A stretch of 64,000 bases of DNA from Membranipora membranacea (GCA_914767715.1 OU612073.1:8308001-8372000), one strand, 5' to 3'; numbered from the stretch's first letter, positions 1 to 28,640 are shown. Program-made: numbers and translations. The notes: a model not told the origin generated them from the letters alone.

Positions 1-207
1 ATCATACTCCTGTGTTGGCTGTTAATTGAAAGTCAGGTACAACTAAGGCAAAGATTTAAGTGATTATGCTCATATGGTAGGGTTAGCAAGTGAATCTTAT
101 TATGAAATCAACATCAGATAAAATGTGTCAAATTTCTTGGAAGCTGTGGTAATTTCCAATCTGTACACTGTAAAAAGAATCACTGCTGGTCCAATGATGC
201 TCAGTAA

Positions 208-17261
<17,054 letters not shown>

Positions 17262-17833
17262 CAACGCACAATTATTTTTGTCACTGTCCTCTGAGCCAAG
17301 GACTTTGAACTTTTCAACAGATAGTGATGTTCTTCCGATGAATCGTATCCGTAATTAGTACAGAAGCGAGGTGTGACATACTAATAGCTCCAAGGTGCTA
17401 GGAAAACATCCGTTATCACTTCTGAAGGGTAGATGTACCGTCTTTTGACAAGCTGGTCAACGCCAGCTACGTTAGATGTTACTCAAAAAGTAGAGATTTA
17501 AACACTATTCTCTGTTCCGGCTATATATTGATTAGAATCGGACAGTTTTATACGTTTAAACTTTCTATTCAGCATAATCTGCTTCAATTTTAGATATCTT
17601 TAATTTATATCACTTTGTAACTATATATATAATTATAAGTGCAAGTCCGTAGCCTTTTTATATGACCTGAGATGTTTAAAATAACTTTCAATTTGTAAAT
17701 GTCGATTTAATTTATTTCCAGTATCATATGTCAATATTTTCCATGTTTTGACAGATATTTTCTGTATATTTTTCATCAAGATAGTCTATTATGTATTTTA
17801 GCCACCTCATTGCCATAATCTTGTTATCTTCCC

Positions 17834-17839
17834 AATAAA
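17834..17839 (+). terminator. Candidate ACK1 polyadenylation signal
   Basis: AATAAA lies 573 nt after the proximal stop codon, in AT-rich sequence with no earlier canonical AATAAA noticed. The distal copy has the same signal at 25703-25708. Confidence 0.5.
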
Positions 17840-17849
17840 TTCTCTAGTC

Positions 17850-18272
17850 ATGAAGGTCGCTTCAATCCATGTTCTTCTGAGCAACCTTGGCACTTCTCAC
17901 GGTGATTCTCATCCTCAGATCACCCTCCGTGATAAGTCCAATGATGCTCTTTTGCAATTTGAGGAGGTTTTCTTCTACTACCAGATGTAAGTGACATCCA
18001 AAGATGACCAGAAATCAAAGCTCACCACTGAGCAATATTCCAAGCTCTTTGTTTTCTCGTCCAATAACTGATAATTGATGCATTTTGTATGGTCTACAAA
18101 CGGCCTCTTCGGTTCAGACGCAAAGCTTACCTTGTATTTCGTCTCTATGCTACATATCACATAAAAAATTGCTGACAGAATAGACCTATGAAATTGCCAC
18201 CACAAAATCAATTTTATCCGTTGTTGAGAGTGTCTCTGACGTTATCGTCTGGTGGTTTGGAGCACTGCTTCT
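17850..18272 (+). pseudogene. Broken copy of the 22019 ORF (copy 1)
   Basis: The frame starts ATGAAGGTCGCT as in copy 2, but TAA replaces TCA after codon 45. A 26-nt insertion near 18052-18077 also shifts the frame. Copy 3 (about 25718-26140) carries the same two lesions. Whether the lesions are derived or the open copy is by chance cannot be told here. Confidence 0.4.
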
Positions 18273-18277
18273 GAGAA

Positions 18278-19119
18278 TACACCTTGCCTGCCCGCTTTAA
18301 AAACATTCTCCGTTTGAAAACTGGCGCAATGCGGAATATTACTGATAGATTTTAGAAAAACACCTAAGTCCCTCTCATGTTATTAGGATACTCATCTTCA
18401 TTCACCACAGTTCATTGTCCAAAGATGAAAATCAATCCAAAATGGCGATGATCCAAGTTTCGGACCCAAGTTTTAGTTATTACAAGTGAACATTAGCCTG
18501 GGCAGGCTAAGTGTACATACTAGATTTTGCAAAACAGTTACTTTTCAACGTTAGCAATCACAAGCTAAATTTAAAACTAAGATTGGAACATACAAACCAT
18601 AACAAACGCGTGAACCTGCTATGGATTTGGTACTGTGCCAAAACGACAATAACGCCTCGTCAAGCCAAATGAGAAATGGTCAAAAATGAGAGTTCATTTG
18701 ACCATCCGTTGAATAATTGATTAAAATATTGGAGTACAGGCTACACCGGTTTCAAATTAATGTGGGTTAATAAAAATTATAAATTTATGTCAATAAAAGA
18801 ACTAAAACATATTAATATAATAAAGATGAAAAAGGTGTAGAGCTTTTCAGTGGTAATATGGTTTTAAGGAGTTGTCTGTAATTGTTAAGAGACATGATGA
18901 CTCCACCATTACAATACATACAACATCATTTTCAGCAGGAGTCGGAAACACGCAGTGAAATGTTGCAGTTATACAAACAGCAGCTATTATAAACTTTTGA
19001 GCTTGAGTCTGAAAGGAATAATTCTCAATCACAACAATTCATAATATTCCCTTATCAATACTTATTTGGACAGCTGTAGCTAAGGGGAGGTTGGGGGGGG
19101 GCTTAGCTAGTTAAAATTC
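18278..19119. other. Block copy 1, segment between broken ORF and tRNA
   Basis: Non-coding sequence of about 0.84 kb, present almost unchanged in copy 3 (26142-26989) and with more differences in copy 2 (22417-23256). Its last 300 nt are a diverged relative of 21230-21703, upstream of the other tRNA, so the tRNA sits in an older repeated cassette. Confidence 0.7.
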
Positions 19120-19201
19120 TACCACGGGTGGGGTTCGAACCCACGCGGACAAAGTCCAATGGTTCCTAAGACCATCGCCTTAACCACTCGGCCACCATGG
19201 T
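19120..19201 (-). tRNA. tRNA-Leu(UAG), copy 1
   Basis: The 82-nt class II tRNA folds fully: acceptor ACCATGG/CCGTGGT with discriminator A, D-arm GCC/GGC, anticodon stem ATGGT/ACCAT with loop CTTAGGA (anticodon TAG, Leu CUA), variable arm GGAC-TTT-GTCC and T-arm GTGGG TTCGAAC CCCAC. The A box (TGGCCGAGTGG) and B box (GGTTCGAACCC) are canonical. A Pol III T-run (TTTT) follows within 10 nt. The CCA end is not encoded. It is antisense to ACK1. Confidence 0.95.
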
Positions 19202-20038
19202 TAGATGGCATTATATACAAACATTTTCTATTATATTGACTCACTGTTTTGTCCACAAAATGGTCATGGCTGTTGTTTGATGGTGCAATAATCACGTCTT
19301 TACTGATACAATTGAAAGTTGGTGATTCAGCGTAAAATTTGCACTCTATTGGTCTTGAGGTGGATAAATGACCTTTCGGACCCCTCTCCAGGAAGTAAAA
19401 GAGATAAAACATCCCGGGAAGCAGGCTCCCAAATGAAGGCCCCCCCCCCGTCTGGTCATACCCTACAAATGGCCTCTTCAGTTCAGAAGGAAAGCTTACC
19501 TTGTCTTTCGTCTTGATGCTACATATTATTTAATATTCACAGACTGAATGGACCTATGAAACTGCAAACGAATAGATCAACTATAAACATAATTATATCC
19601 TTTATCGAGAGTTCTTTTGACGGTAGCAACTGGTGGGTTGGAACACTGCTTCTGGGAAGACATCCATTTTTTTGAAAATGAGTATTTGAAAGTGAAATGC
19701 AACTAACTCGCGTTGCAGCCGTCTGAGCACTGGGACCTCCTTCAACTATTATTTGTGTTGTTTATTTTACAAGGTGAGGTAATAAGGAGCAGACAAAAAT
19801 TGGCAGCACTCATAACTCATAAGGCAAAACCAAGATTGCCATGTGGTGCTGTCCTCTTCCAAACATCTCTATTATTTCTAATTATGTTTTTCTAGTCTGA
19901 ATCTAGCTATCCAGCTTTTATTGTTGCATACTGGTTGTTTATTTTATTGTCAATGAACAGAGATTGCTGATGAGCGCATTGTTATTTTCTGTAGTGTTTG
20001 ACACAAAGCCTACAGACAATAATATTGGATCATCCATC

Positions 20039-20087
20039 AGGGTACAAGGGTTATATTATTATACCGTTGTACCCTGATGGATGATGT
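20039..20087. repeat. Perfect inverted repeat in block copy 1
   Basis: atccatcagggtacaa and ttgtaccctgatggat are exact 16-bp inverted arms around a 19-nt AT-rich loop, within about 20030-20090. Copy 3 (about 27903-27955) keeps the arms. In copy 2 (about 24172-24222) the right arm has decayed. Confidence 0.75.
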
Positions 20088-20126
20088 TGCATCCTTATAG
20101 CCTGTATACATTCAGTTCAGGTCCAA

Positions 20127-20155
20127 CCATAGACTTAATAATAATAAGTCTATGG
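20127..20155. repeat. 11-bp palindrome at a rearrangement breakpoint
   Basis: CCATAGACTTA and TAAGTCTATGG are exact inverted arms with loop ATAATAA (20138-20144). Partial copy 2 breaks off inside this loop, at the position equivalent to 20142. Copy 3 keeps the palindrome intact near 27998-28026. Confidence 0.85.
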
Positions 20156-20615
20156 GTCCAACACAATCATAAAGGCACTTATTGCCTTACTTGAAGAAGT
20201 CAGCCACCAAAAGTGTTGAGCAAATCATCGTTATAATTAGAGGACAATGGTATATGATCATAAATAATTTTCCAAAATCTTGATTTCTTGAGCAGTGTAT
20301 AGTCCGAAACTTGGATGCTCTTGTCTATGTGGGGCATTGGGGTAGGGTATGGGACCGTATGCTCCAGAGAACAGGTATTAACATCCTCAAATGCTCTATA
20401 CACATAATTTTTTGCTCTATTACAAGTCTTGCTCGCCAAAAGATGGGTTGGTAAATTGAAAACTGATTGATCTAACACGTTTTATTAGAAATTACATTCA
20501 TTGAACAAGAATTGTTCTTTCGTGTTCCGTGGAGATTACAGCATAGGTTCTCTGATTGAATAGCATAGAGTCATCGGAAAGGAAGAATTAAGGAATGCAA
20601 TGTTGTAAATCAAAC

Positions 20616-20643
20616 ATAATATAATATAATATAATATAATATA
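20616..20643. repeat. AT-rich pentanucleotide microsatellite
   Basis: ATAAT-type units repeat about five times. In block copy 3 the equivalent stretch (near 28490-28510) is shorter and irregular. Confidence 0.7.
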
Positions 20644-20779
20644 TTATCATTGTGTAATAAATCCCAGAGAGCTCCATGAAAAAATGGATCAGTGCTCATA
20701 CTATCATATCGAGTTATAAAAAAGGTCAGCAAAATAGCTTGCTCTGACAGATAACAGTTATTCCAATGCTGACACAAAA

Positions 20780-21064
20780 TTACTGAACGGCTTTAAGGAA
20801 ATGTGAGATGAAATCATTTTAGCTAATATTACCACTCACGCCCTTATCATAATAAGGCATCATGTGGTAAAAATCATCTTCAGACAAGTTAACATTATAT
20901 TATTGTCTCAGAACATTCCTAAAGTGGGTAGGCGACACTGCGCCACTTCCTGTTGGATCCTGTTTGCGGAAGCCGCGTCTCATTTCCTTCCAGTTGGTGA
21001 TGACATTATCTCTTATTCTGAACATAGCGTTGTAGAACTGATCACTAGTGAGGCCTGGTGTCGG
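20780..21064 (-). pseudogene. EFCAB6: Dead duplicate of the EFCAB6 terminal exon
   Basis: It aligns along its length with the working exon 28641-28922, including the acceptor. A 3-nt insertion creates an in-frame TAA (20900-20902) within the RQYN motif, and a TAT-to-TAA change gives another stop (20819-20821). It would truncate the last EF-hand pair. It lies about 7.9 kb beyond the real 3' end of EFCAB6, so it is a leftover of the block duplication. Confidence 0.9.
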
Positions 21065-21703
21065 CTGTAAAAACAATTGAATTATTATTATATTTATATA
21101 CTATATATATTTTTTTTATTTTCATTATATTAAAAAAATCTATACAGGTGATCTCATCCCAGTATTAGTAACATGCAACCGACAGTGTTAACATCAAGGA
21201 TTATTTTAGTGCAAAGTGGAGTCTCAGCTTTCAAGGAGTTGTCTGTAAACATGAAGAGACAAGATGACTCCGCATGAAATCCTGGTCTCCAATGTATGAA
21301 ATTTAAAAATGTGCTTAGAAATATCCTTTTTCACAACTAACAAAGTGAGCAAGATGTGATCAGTTAGAAAGATCGGTGAGAAAGTACCATAACAACGTCC
21401 AGCTCACACACAACAAAGTCATTTACACCATTCGAAGCAACAAGTAAGCCATCAAATTTGCCCGCAACAATACAACATCATTTTCAGCGGGAGTTAAAAA
21501 CACACAGTGAAAATTTACGGTTACAGAAACAGCAGCAATTATAGACCTTTGTAGGAGCTGGAGTCTGAAAAGATTAATTTTCAATCATCAAAACGATCTG
21601 TTTTTAGTACTAAATCCGCCATCAGTTTGGGATGGTACTAATTCTGACGGTTGTGGGGAATGGAAGGTTAGGTAAGGGGGGGGCTTTGTTAGCTAAAATT
21701 TTC

Positions 21704-21752
21704 TACCACGGGTGGGGTTCGAACCCACGCGGACAAACGTCCAATGGTTCTT
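21704..21752 (-). pseudogene. Truncated tRNA-Leu(UAG) at duplication junction
   Basis: Only the 3' part remains: acceptor 3' strand, T-arm, variable arm and half the anticodon stem. It stops at 21749-21752 (TCTT), where ACK1 3'-flank sequence begins. The A box and the 5' acceptor strand are missing, so it cannot make a tRNA. Its intact counterpart is 29533-29615. Confidence 0.95.
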
Positions 21753-22018
21753 TAATTTATATCACTTTGTAACTATATATATATATATTGAATATATATA
21801 ATTATAAGTGCAAGTCCGTGGCCTTTTTATATGACCTGTGATGTTTAAAATAACCTTAAATTTGTGAATGTCGATTTAATTTATCTCCAGTATCATATGT
21901 ATATATTTTTCATATTTTGACAGATATTTTCTGTATATTTTTCATCAAGATAGTCTATTATGTATTTTAGCCACCTCATTGCCATAATCTTGTTATCTTC
22001 CCAATAAATTCTCTAGTC

Positions 22019-22417
22019 ATGAAGGTCGCTTCAATCCATGTTCTTCTGAGCAACCTTGGCACTTCTCACGGTGATACTCATCCTCAAATCACCCTCCGTG
22101 TTAAGTCCAATGATGCTCTTTTGCAACTTGAGGAGGTTTTCTTCTACTACCAGATGTCAGTGACATCCAAAGATGACCAGAAATCAAAGCTCACCACTGA
22201 GCAATATTCCAACCTCTTTGATGCATTTTGTATGGTCTACAAACGGCTTCTTCAGTTCAGGCGCAAAGCTTACCTTGTATTTCATCTCTATGCTACATAT
22301 CACATAAAAAACTGCGGACAGAATAGACCTACGAAATTGCCACCACAATATCAACTATATGCATTGTTGAGAGTGTATCTGAGGTTATCGTCTGGTGGTT
22401 TGGAGCACTGCTTCTGA
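22019..22417 (+). CDS. Unrecognised 132-codon ORF, intact only in partial copy 2
   Basis: The ORF runs from an ATG 11 nt after an AATAAA to TGA. The product is basic, has no signal peptide or clear membrane segment, and is not recognised. In copies 1 (from 17850) and 3 (from 25718) the same frame stops after 45 codons (TCA changed to TAA), and a 26-nt insertion would shift the frame. A diverged fragment of its 3' half occurs at about 19465-19660, 23600-23790 and 27345-27530. It could be a decayed transposon or gene fragment, or a chance frame. Confidence 0.3.
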   Translation: MKVASIHVLLSNLGTSHGDTHPQITLRVKSNDALLQLEEVFFYYQMSVTSKDDQKSKLTTEQYSNLFDAFCMVYKRLLQFRRKAYLVFHLYATYHIKNCGQNRPTKLPPQYQLYALLRVYLRLSSGGLEHCF

Positions 22418-23256
22418 GAATACACCTCGCCTGCCCGCTTTAAAAACATTCTCCGTTTGAAAACTGGCGCAATGCGGAATATTACTGATAGATTTTAGGA
22501 AAACACCTAAGTCCCTCTCATGTTATTAGGATACTCATCTTCATTCACCACAGTTCATTGTCCAAAGATGAAAAGCAATCCAAAATGGCGATGATCCGAG
22601 TTTCGGACCCAAGTTTTAGTTATTACAAGTGTACATTAGCCTGGGCAGGCTAAGTGTACATACTAGATTTTGCAAAACAGTTACTTTTCAACGTTAGCAA
22701 TCACAAGCTAAAACTAAAACTAAGATTGGAACATACAAACCATAACCAACACGTGAACCTGCTATGGATTTGGTACTGTGCCAAAACGACAATAACGCCT
22801 AGTCAAGCCAAATGAGAAATGGTCAAAAATGAGAGTTCATTTGACCATGCGTTGAATAATTGATTAAAATATTGGAGTACAGGTTACATCTGTTTCAAAT
22901 TAATATGGTTAATAAAAAATATAAATTTATGTCAACAAAAGAGCTAAAACATATTAATATAATAAAGATGAAAAAGGTGTAGAGGAGGTTTTAAGGAGTT
23001 GTCTGTAATTGTTAAGAGACAAGATGACTCCACCATTACAATACATACAGTAAACATCATTTTCAGCAGGAGTCGGAAACACGGAGTGAAATGTTGCAGT
23101 TATACAAACAGCAGCTATTACAAACTTTTTAGCTTGAGTCTGAAAGGAATAATTCTCAATCACAACAATTCATAATATTCCCTTATCAATACTTATTTGG
23201 ACAGCTGTAGCTAAGGGGAGGTTGGGGGGGGGGGGGGGCTTAGCTAGTTAAAATTC

Positions 23257-23338
23257 TACCACGGGTGGGGTTCGAACCCACGCGGACAAATTCCAATGGT
23301 TCCTAAGACCATCGCCTTAACCACTCGGCCACCATGGT
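23257..23338 (-). tRNA. tRNA-Leu(UAG), copy 2
   Basis: It is identical in plan to 19120-19201, with anticodon TAG, intact A and B boxes and a T-run after the 3' end. One base differs in the variable arm (GGAA-TTT-GTCC), breaking one pair of that stem. A long G/C run lies just beyond the terminator. Probably functional. Confidence 0.9.
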
Positions 23339-24895
23339 TAGATGGCATTATATACAAACATCTTCTATTATATTGACTCACTGTTTTTTCTACAAAATGG
23401 TCATGGCTGATGTTTGATGGTGCAATAATCACGTCTTTGCTGATACAATTGAAAGTTGGTGATTCAGCGTAAAATTTGCACTCTATTGGTCTTGAGGTGG
23501 ATAAATGTCCTTTTGGACCCCTCTCCAGGAAGTAAAAGAGATAAAACTTCCCGGGGAGCAGGCTCCCAAATGAAGGCCCCCCCCCCCCGTCTGGTCATAC
23601 CCTACAAATGGCCTCTTCAGTTCAGAAGGAAAGCTTACCTTGTCTTTCGTCTTGATGCTACATATTATATAATATTCACAGACTGAATAGACCTATGAAA
23701 CTGCAAACGAATAGATCAACTATAAACATAATTATATCCTTTATCGAGAGTTCTTTTGACGGTAGCGTCTGGTGGTTTGGAACACTGCTTCTGAGAAGAC
23801 ACTCATTTTTTTGAAAATGAGTATTTGATAGTGAAATGCCACTAACTCGCATTGCAGCCGTCTGAGCACTGGGACCTCCTTCAACTATTATTTGTGTTGT
23901 TTATTTTACAAGGTGAGGTAATAAGGAGCAGACAAAAATTGGCAGCACTCATAACTCATAAGGCAAAACCAAGATTGCCATGTGGTGCTGTCTTCTTCCA
24001 AACATCTCTATTATTTCTAATTATGTTTTTCTAGTCTGAATCTAGCTATCCAGCTTTTATTGATGCATACTGGTTATTTATTTTATTGTCAATGAACAGA
24101 GATTGCTGATAAGCGCATTGTTATCTTTTGTAGTGTTTGACACAAAGCCCACAGACAATAATATTGGTTCATCCATCAGGGTACAAGGGTTATATTATTA
24201 CCGTTATACCCTGGTGGATGATGTTGCATCCCTATAGCCTGTATACATAGCCAAAAATTCAGTTCAGGTCCAACCATAGACTTAATAATCGTTTAGGCCA
24301 GCAGAAATACAGTTGTGTAGCCTGAATTTGTAGACTCATTAATAAGGTAGAATAGCTGTCCCAAAATGTGTATAGCTTATTCATCAAATCATCGGCATTC
24401 AGTGTTTTGGTTTCTTGTTGCTAGTTGATGGTGCATGTACCCTTGCTTTCCTCCCGTATCCAACATACCTTACTATTCTGTACTCCTTCCACCAATGAAC
24501 TCCCTCTGCCCTCTCCAGGAGGGAGTCTATTGCTTCCACCTACCAGTGCTTCCTGTTGTAATATTCTGCAACTGAACCTGAAGGATAAGTGTATTTTTTA
24601 ATATTAATATAAAAATATTATCAGTGCAGTAAATACTTAGACCAAGTTTGGTCCAATTGGCCTGAATTTTGGGTCGTCCCGATTCTACCGGCGGACCACC
24701 ACCCTCTCGAGAGGGACAACTCCAGATTTAGGTATATTGGGCCACATTTGATCTAGGGAAGTATTTCCCAATCTCCTTGCCCAATTTAGTAAATATTTGA
24801 ATATATAGCGAACAGTTGTTTTCCTTGACACAATTGACCCTTAAACCTTTGTATCTCTCAGCAGTTGATTAATTAGCCTTGGGTTCTTGTTTTAG

Positions 24896-25111
24896 GTACC
24901 TGGTACTAGTGAGGAGGAAGCATACACCGCCCTGCAATCTCACCACTGGGATATTGGCAGAGCTGTTCAGTACCTCAATATAGAACAGTTATTCAGACTA
25001 CGGCTTACAAGCCGAGACAGATGCCGAGAAGAACTTTTGAGCGTTAACTGGAACATTGAGCAAGCAGCATCAAATCTCATCGATAAATGCCACATCGGTG
25101 TCGACGTGTGA
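24896..25111 (+). CDS. TNK2: Duplicate (distal) ACK1 terminal exon, intact
   Basis: This is a second copy of the ACK1 UBA exon, also 216 nt, with the same ttttag acceptor, open frame and TGA stop. It brings about 600 bp of the preceding intron with it, including the branch-point region, and an AATAAA at 25703-25708. It differs from the proximal exon by only a few bases; two change amino acids (QYLNIEQL and LSVNWNIEQ). It has no upstream ACK1 exons of its own. It could be used as an alternative last exon spliced from 15872, or be silent. Intactness does not prove use, because the duplication looks recent. Confidence 0.65.
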   Translation, partial: VPGTSEEEAYTALQSHHWDIGRAVQYLNIEQLFRLRLTSRDRCREELLSVNWNIEQAASNLIDKCHIGVDV

Positions 25112-26989
25112 CAACGCGCAATTATTTTTGTCACTGTCCTCTGAGCCAAGGACTTCGAACTTTTCAACAGATAGTGATGTTCTTCCGATGAATCGTATCC
25201 GTAATTAGTACAGAAGCGAGGTGTGACATACTAATAGCTCCAAGGTGCTAGGAAAACATCCGTTATCACTTCTGAAGGGTAGATGTACCCTCTTTTGACA
25301 AGCTGGTCAATGCCAGCTACGTTAGATGTTACTCAAAAAGTAGAGATTTAAACACTATTCTCTGTTCCGGCTATATATTGATTAGAATCGGACAGTTTTA
25401 TACGTTTAAACTTTCTATTCAGCATAATCTGCTTCAATTTTAGATATCTTTAATTTATATCACTTTGTAACTATATATATATATATATTGAATATATATA
25501 ATTATAAGTGCAAGTCCGTAGCCTTTTTATATGACCTGAGATGTTTAAAATAACCTTCAATTTGTAAATGTCGATTTAATTTATTTCCAATATCATATGT
25601 CAATATTTTCCATATTTTGACAGATATTTTCTGTATATTTTTCATCAAGATAGTCTATTATGTATTTTAGCCACCTCATTGCCATAATCTTGTTATCTTC
25701 CCAATAAATTCTCTAGTCATGAAGGTCGCTTCAATCCATGTTCTTCTGATCAACCTTGGCACTTCTCACGGTGATACTCATCCTCAGATTACCCTCCGTG
25801 ATAAGTCCAATGATGCTCTCTTGCAATTTGAGGAGGTTTTCTTCTACCACCAGATGTAAGTAACATCCAAAGATGACCAGAAATCAAAGCTCACCACGGA
25901 GCAATATTCCAACCTCTTTGTTTTCTCATCCAATAACTGATAATTGATGCATTTTGTATGGTCTACAAACGGCCTCTTCGGTTCAGACGCAAAGCTTACC
26001 TTGTATTTCGTCTCTATGCTACATATCACATAAAAAATTGCTGACAGAATAGACCTATGAAATTGCCACCACAAAATCAATTTTATCCGTTGTTGAGAGT
26101 GTCTCTGACGTTATCGTCTGGTGGTTTGGAGCACTGCTTCTGAGAATACACCTTGCCTGCCCGCTTTAAAAACATTCTCCGTTTGAAAACTGGCGCAATG
26201 CGGAATATTACTGATAGATTTTAGAAAAACACCTAAGTCCCTCTCATGTTATTAGGATACTCATCTTCATTCACCACAGTTCATTGTCCAAAGATGAAAA
26301 TCAATCCAAAATGGCGATGATCCAAGTTTCGGACCCAAGTTTTAGTTATTACAAGTGAACATTAGCCTGGGCAGGCTAAGTGTACATACTAGATTTTGCA
26401 AAACAGTTACTTTTCAACGTTAGCAATCACAAGCTAAATTTAAAACTAAGATTGGAACATACAAACCATAACAAACACGTGAACCTGCTATGGATTTGGT
26501 ACTGTGCCAAAACGACAATAACGCCTCGTCAAGCCAAATGAGAAATGGTCAAAAATGAGAGTTCATTTGACCATCCGTTGAATAATTGATTAAAATATTG
26601 GAGTACAGGCTACACCGGTTTCAAATTAATGTGGGTTAATAAAAATTATAAATTTATGTCAATAAAAGAACTAAAACATATTAATATAATAAAGATGAAA
26701 AAGGTGTAGAGCTTTTCAGTGGTAATATGGTTTTAAGGAGTTGTCTGTAATTGTTAAGAGACATGATGACTCCACCATTACAATACATACAACATCATTT
26801 TCAGCAGGAGTCGGAAACACGCAGTGAAATGTTGCAGTTATACAAACAGCAGCTATTATAAACTTTTGAGCTTGAGTCTGAAAGGAATAATTCTCAATCA
26901 CAACAATTCATAATATTCCCTTATCAATACTTATTTGGACAGCTGTAGCTAAGGGGAGGTTGGGGGGGGGGCTTAGCTAGTTAAAATTC

Positions 26990-27071
26990 TACCACGGGTG
27001 GGGTTCGAACCCACGCGGACAAAGTCCAATGGTTCCTAAGACCATCGCCTTAACCACTCGGCCACCATGGT
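26990..27071 (-). tRNA. tRNA-Leu(UAG), copy 3
   Basis: The sequence is the same as the 19120-19201 copy, including the GGAC/GTCC variable arm. It has full cloverleaf pairing, anticodon TAG and a TTTT terminator. It is antisense to any ACK1 transcript and lies beyond the EFCAB6 3' end. Confidence 0.95.
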
Positions 27072-28355
27072 TAGATGGCATTATATACAAACATTTTCTA
27101 TTATATTGACTCACTGTTTTGTCCACAAAATGGTCATGGCTGATGTTTGATGGTGCAATAATCACGTCTTTACTGATACAATTGAAAGTTGGTGATTCAG
27201 CGTAAAATTTGCACTCTATTGGTCTTGAGGTGGATAAATGACCTTTCGGACCCCTCTCCAGGAAGTAAAAGAGATAAAACATCCCGGGAAGCAGGCTCCC
27301 AAATGAAGGCCCCCCCCCCCCCGTCTGGTCATACCCTACAAATGGCCTCTTCAGTTCAGAAGGAAAGCTTACCTTGTCTTTCGTCTTGATGCTACATATT
27401 ATTTAATATTCACAGACTGAATGGACCTATGAAACTGCAAACGAATAGATCAACTATAAACATAATTATATCCTTTATCGAGAGTTCTTTTGACGGTAGC
27501 AACTGGTGGGTTGGAACACTGCTTCTGGGAAGACATCCATTTTTTTGAAAATGAGTATTTGAAAGTGAAATGCAACTAACTCGCGTTGCAGCCGTCTGAG
27601 CACTGGGACCTCCTTCAACTATTATTTGTGTTGTTTATTTTACAAGGTGAGGTAATAAGGAGCAGACAAAAATTGGCAGCACTCATAACTCATAAGGCAA
27701 AACCAAGATTGCCATGTGGTGCTGTCCTCTTCCAAACATCTCTATTATTTCTAATTATGTTTTTCTAGTCTGAATCTAGCTATCCAGCTTTTATTGTTGC
27801 ATACTGGTTGTTTATTTTATTGTCAATGAACAGAGATTGCTGATGAGCGCATTGTTATTTTCTGTAGTGTTTGACACAAAGCCTACAGACAATAATATTG
27901 GATCATCCATCAGGGTACAAGGGTTATATTATTACCGTTGTACCCTGATGGATGATGTTGCATCCTTATAGCCTGTATACATTCAGTTCAGGTCCAACCA
28001 TAGACTTAATAATAATAAGTCTATGGGTCCAACACAATCATAAAGGCACTTATTGCCTTACTTGAAGAAGTCAGCCACCAAAAGTGTTGAGCAATTCATC
28101 GTTATAATTAGAGGACAATGGTATATGATCATAAATAATTTTCGAAAATCTTGATTTCTTGAGCAGTGTATAGTCCGAAACTTAGATGCTCTTGTCTATG
28201 TGGGGGAGGGGGGGGGGGAGGGTATGGGACCGTATGCTCCAGAGAACAGGTATTAACATCCTTAAATGCTCTATACATGTAATTTTTTGCTCTATTACAA
28301 GTCTTGCTCACCAAAAGATGGGTTGGTAAATTGAAAACTGATTGATCTAACACGT

Positions 28356-28361
28356 TTTATT
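28356..28361 (-). terminator. Candidate EFCAB6 polyadenylation signal
   Basis: AATAAA on the minus strand, 280 nt after the EFCAB6 stop at 28641. It is the nearest canonical signal noticed downstream. Confidence 0.4.
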
Positions 28362-28640
28362 AGAAATTACATTCATCAAACAAGAATTGTTACTTTCGTG
28401 TTCCGTGGAGATTACAGCATAGGTTCTCTGAATGAATAGCATAGAGTCATCGGAAAGGAAGAATTAAGGAATGCAATGGTGTAAATCAAATATAATATTA
28501 TATAATATCATTGTGTAATAAATCCCAGAGAGCTCCATGAAAACATGGATCAGTGCTCATACTATCATATCGAGTTATAAAAAAGGTCAGCAGAATAGCT
28601 TGCTCTGACAGGTAACAGTTATTCAAATGCTGACACAAGA

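Larger units (their letters stand above)
19202..20779. other. Block copy 1, segment between tRNA and dead EFCAB6 exon
   Basis: It contains a diverged fragment of the 22019-type ORF (19465-19660), the 16-bp inverted repeat, the breakpoint palindrome and AT-rich sequence. A 60-codon frame at 19713-19895 is conserved in all three copies but is not recognised and may be chance. Confidence 0.6.
21749..24289. repeat. Duplicated block, partial copy 2
   Basis: It starts at the position equivalent to 17597 and ends at the position equivalent to 20142. It therefore carries the ACK1 3' flank, the 132-codon ORF (intact only here) and a tRNA-Leu, but neither terminal exon. It differs from copies 1 and 3 at shared positions, for example a tRNA variable-arm base, and lacks a 26-nt insertion they share. 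Confidence 0.9.

Noticed and set aside
19119-19412. Minus-strand 97-codon frame (also 26989-27282)
   Set aside because: It runs through the tRNA-Leu gene. The peptide part GGRVVKAMVLGTIGLCPRGFEP is a translation of the tRNA.
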